From assembly GCA_019322385.1 (NCBI GenBank), contig JAHWIS010000153.1, positions 1 to 5,595 of the forward strand: 5,595 nt of DNA, written 5' to 3'. The position numbers were made by a program, and so were the translations under genes. This stretch comes from Candidatus Woesearchaeota archaeon (GTDB lineage: Archaea > Nanobdellota > Nanobdellia > Woesearchaeales > UBA11576). Shown here piece after piece: positions 4,831 to 5,595 of this stretch. Each line of letters begins with the position of its first letter. Positions within the stretch are counted from its first letter, which is position 1. Under the pieces are notes generated by a model that saw nothing but the letters and a program-made list of their open reading frames with translations, was not told the origin of the DNA and did not search any database.

Positions 4831-5595
4831 CTATCCTACCCCTGCACCGACGATATTCCCTGCTATCATGTTGAAGAGGATCATCACTATCAATGAAAGC
4901 ATGCAGTACATTATCGTGCTTCGTGTCAGGTTATTGCCTTTCTCATAGTTTTCAGAGAGTTTGTCTGCGCCGTTCTCTATGCCATTGACCAATATAGTCA
5001 ATATATAGACTATCTGCACCACATAGAAACCTACGATGACCTGGAAATAGAATGTTGGCATGCCGTCGCCGAACAGCTGTGTCAAACCAGCTGCTGCTCC
5101 TGCCCCTCCTGCCTGCGCAGCTGATGTCTCTGTCTGCAGTATGGTGAGCTGGTCCCCTAGCTTGCCCAATATCGTCGTCACCATTGACGTGATTCCTATC
5201 ACAATGCCTGATATCACAGGTGTCAGGAACTTTATCTGTGACTTCATGGATGATATCGTATCAGCCATAAGATCCTTGAGCCTCTCGTCGACATTGTGCA
5301 TCTCCTTGATATATCTTGAAACGTTTATCAATGCCTGCGCAGCAACCAAAGGACCTTTCTTTGCGCTCTCTACAAGCACTTTCATCGAGGTCTCGATCAG
5401 GTCAGAAGGGTATTGGAGTATCGCCCCGTGTTCAGGGTCGAATATCGCCTGCTCTATGCCCATCCCAAGCTTTGCGACGTTTGTTGATACAAGCGTAAAG
5501 AACTTGCCTGAGTATGTGTCAGGTATTGCTGTTGCCACTCTTTGGAATGCGATCTCTGCAGGAAGTCCGTCTCCTAGCCTGTTGCCGAGCTGGAA
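4831..5595 (-). CDS. TadC/FlaJ-like type II secretion system F-domain membrane protein (C-terminal part; 5' end outside window)
   Basis: The minus-strand frame is open from the right edge to the TAG at 4831-4833, giving 254 visible residues. The GTG at 5538 is an internal Val codon, because the frame continues upstream as FQLGNRLGDGLPAEIAFQRVA. That motif is typical of the cytoplasmic T2SSF helical bundle of GspF/TadC/FlaJ proteins. The bundle runs to about residue 115 and is followed by three membrane helices at about 123-144, 182-204 and 226-248. An Ala/Gly-rich linker (about 158-170) and a GDGMP turn lie between the first two. By family it is the inner-membrane platform of a type IV pilus- or archaellum-like machine, working with a secretion ATPase and pilins. 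No ATPase or prepilin gene is visible here; they may lie off the right edge. Which appendage it builds cannot be told from this part. It is convergent with the phosphoesterase gene. Confidence 0.88.
   Translation of the reverse strand, partial: FQLGNRLGDGLPAEIAFQRVATAIPDTYSGKFFTLVSTNVAKLGMGIEQAIFDPEHGAILQYPSDLIETSMKVLVESAKKGPLVAAQALINVSRYIKEMHNVDERLKDLMADTISSMKSQIKFLTPVISGIVIGITSMVTTILGKLGDQLTILQTETSAAQAGGAGAAAGLTQLFGDGMPTFYFQVIVGFYVVQIVYILTILVNGIENGADKLSENYEKGNNLTRSTIMYCMLSLIVMILFNMIAGNIVGAGVG

Noticed and set aside
4831..5538. GTG at 5538 as the start of the TadC-like gene
   Set aside because: The frame stays open to the window edge, and the extra residues (QLGNRLGDG) are a conserved part of the T2SSF bundle, so the gene is cut by the window and does not start here.

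Overview
The window looks archaeal, most likely from a small-genome DPANN-type lineage (the lineage is inferred from gene content and style; nothing here proves it). Four things support an archaeon. There are TATA-box promoters (TTTATAAA, TTATATAAAT) about 25-28 nt upstream of start codons that lack a Shine-Dalgarno sequence. The translation GTPase is of the archaeal/eukaryotic Ygr210 type with a TGS domain. There is an archaeal TadC/FlaJ-like membrane protein. Genes are tightly packed on both strands. No mobile element, CRISPR array, tRNA or rRNA was seen, and no gene-free stretch exceeds about 110 bases.

Layout from left to right. Positions 1-610 (minus) hold the N-terminal 203 residues of a membrane-anchored family 2 glycosyltransferase whose 3' end lies outside the window. 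Its promoter region (611-660) carries a TATA box and a 7-bp inverted repeat. Positions 719-1324 (minus) encode an uncharacterised, aromatic-rich soluble protein of about 201 residues; promoter spacing favours the internal ATG at 1324 over the one at 1339. A 100-nt divergent intergenic region (1340-1439) holds its promoter and that of the next gene.

Positions 1443-2771 (plus) encode the most unusual gene: two type II (TK1-like) thymidine kinase domains fused in tandem. The N-terminal half keeps the fold landmarks but has lost the catalytic Glu, the Mg-binding Ser/Thr of the P-loop and the thymidine 'lasso' loop. The C-terminal half keeps these. Thirty-three bases on, 2805-4004 encodes a Ygr210/YchF-family GTPase. 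Its stop overlaps by 4 bases (ATGA) the start of a PHP-domain metal-dependent phosphoesterase (4001-4825). Convergent to that, with only 5 bases between stop codons, is the C-terminal 254 residues of a T2SSF/TadC-type membrane protein (4831-5595, minus) whose 5' end is outside the window.

How they fit together: the plus-strand trio (thymidine kinase fusion, GTPase, phosphoesterase) is a plausible transcription group combining thymidine salvage, ribosome-associated GTPase function and nucleotide or nucleic-acid phosphate hydrolysis. Only the last two are firmly coupled by overlap. The flanking glycosyltransferase and TadC-like genes are envelope functions (surface polysaccharide; pilus/archaellum-type assembly) and appear to be independent units.
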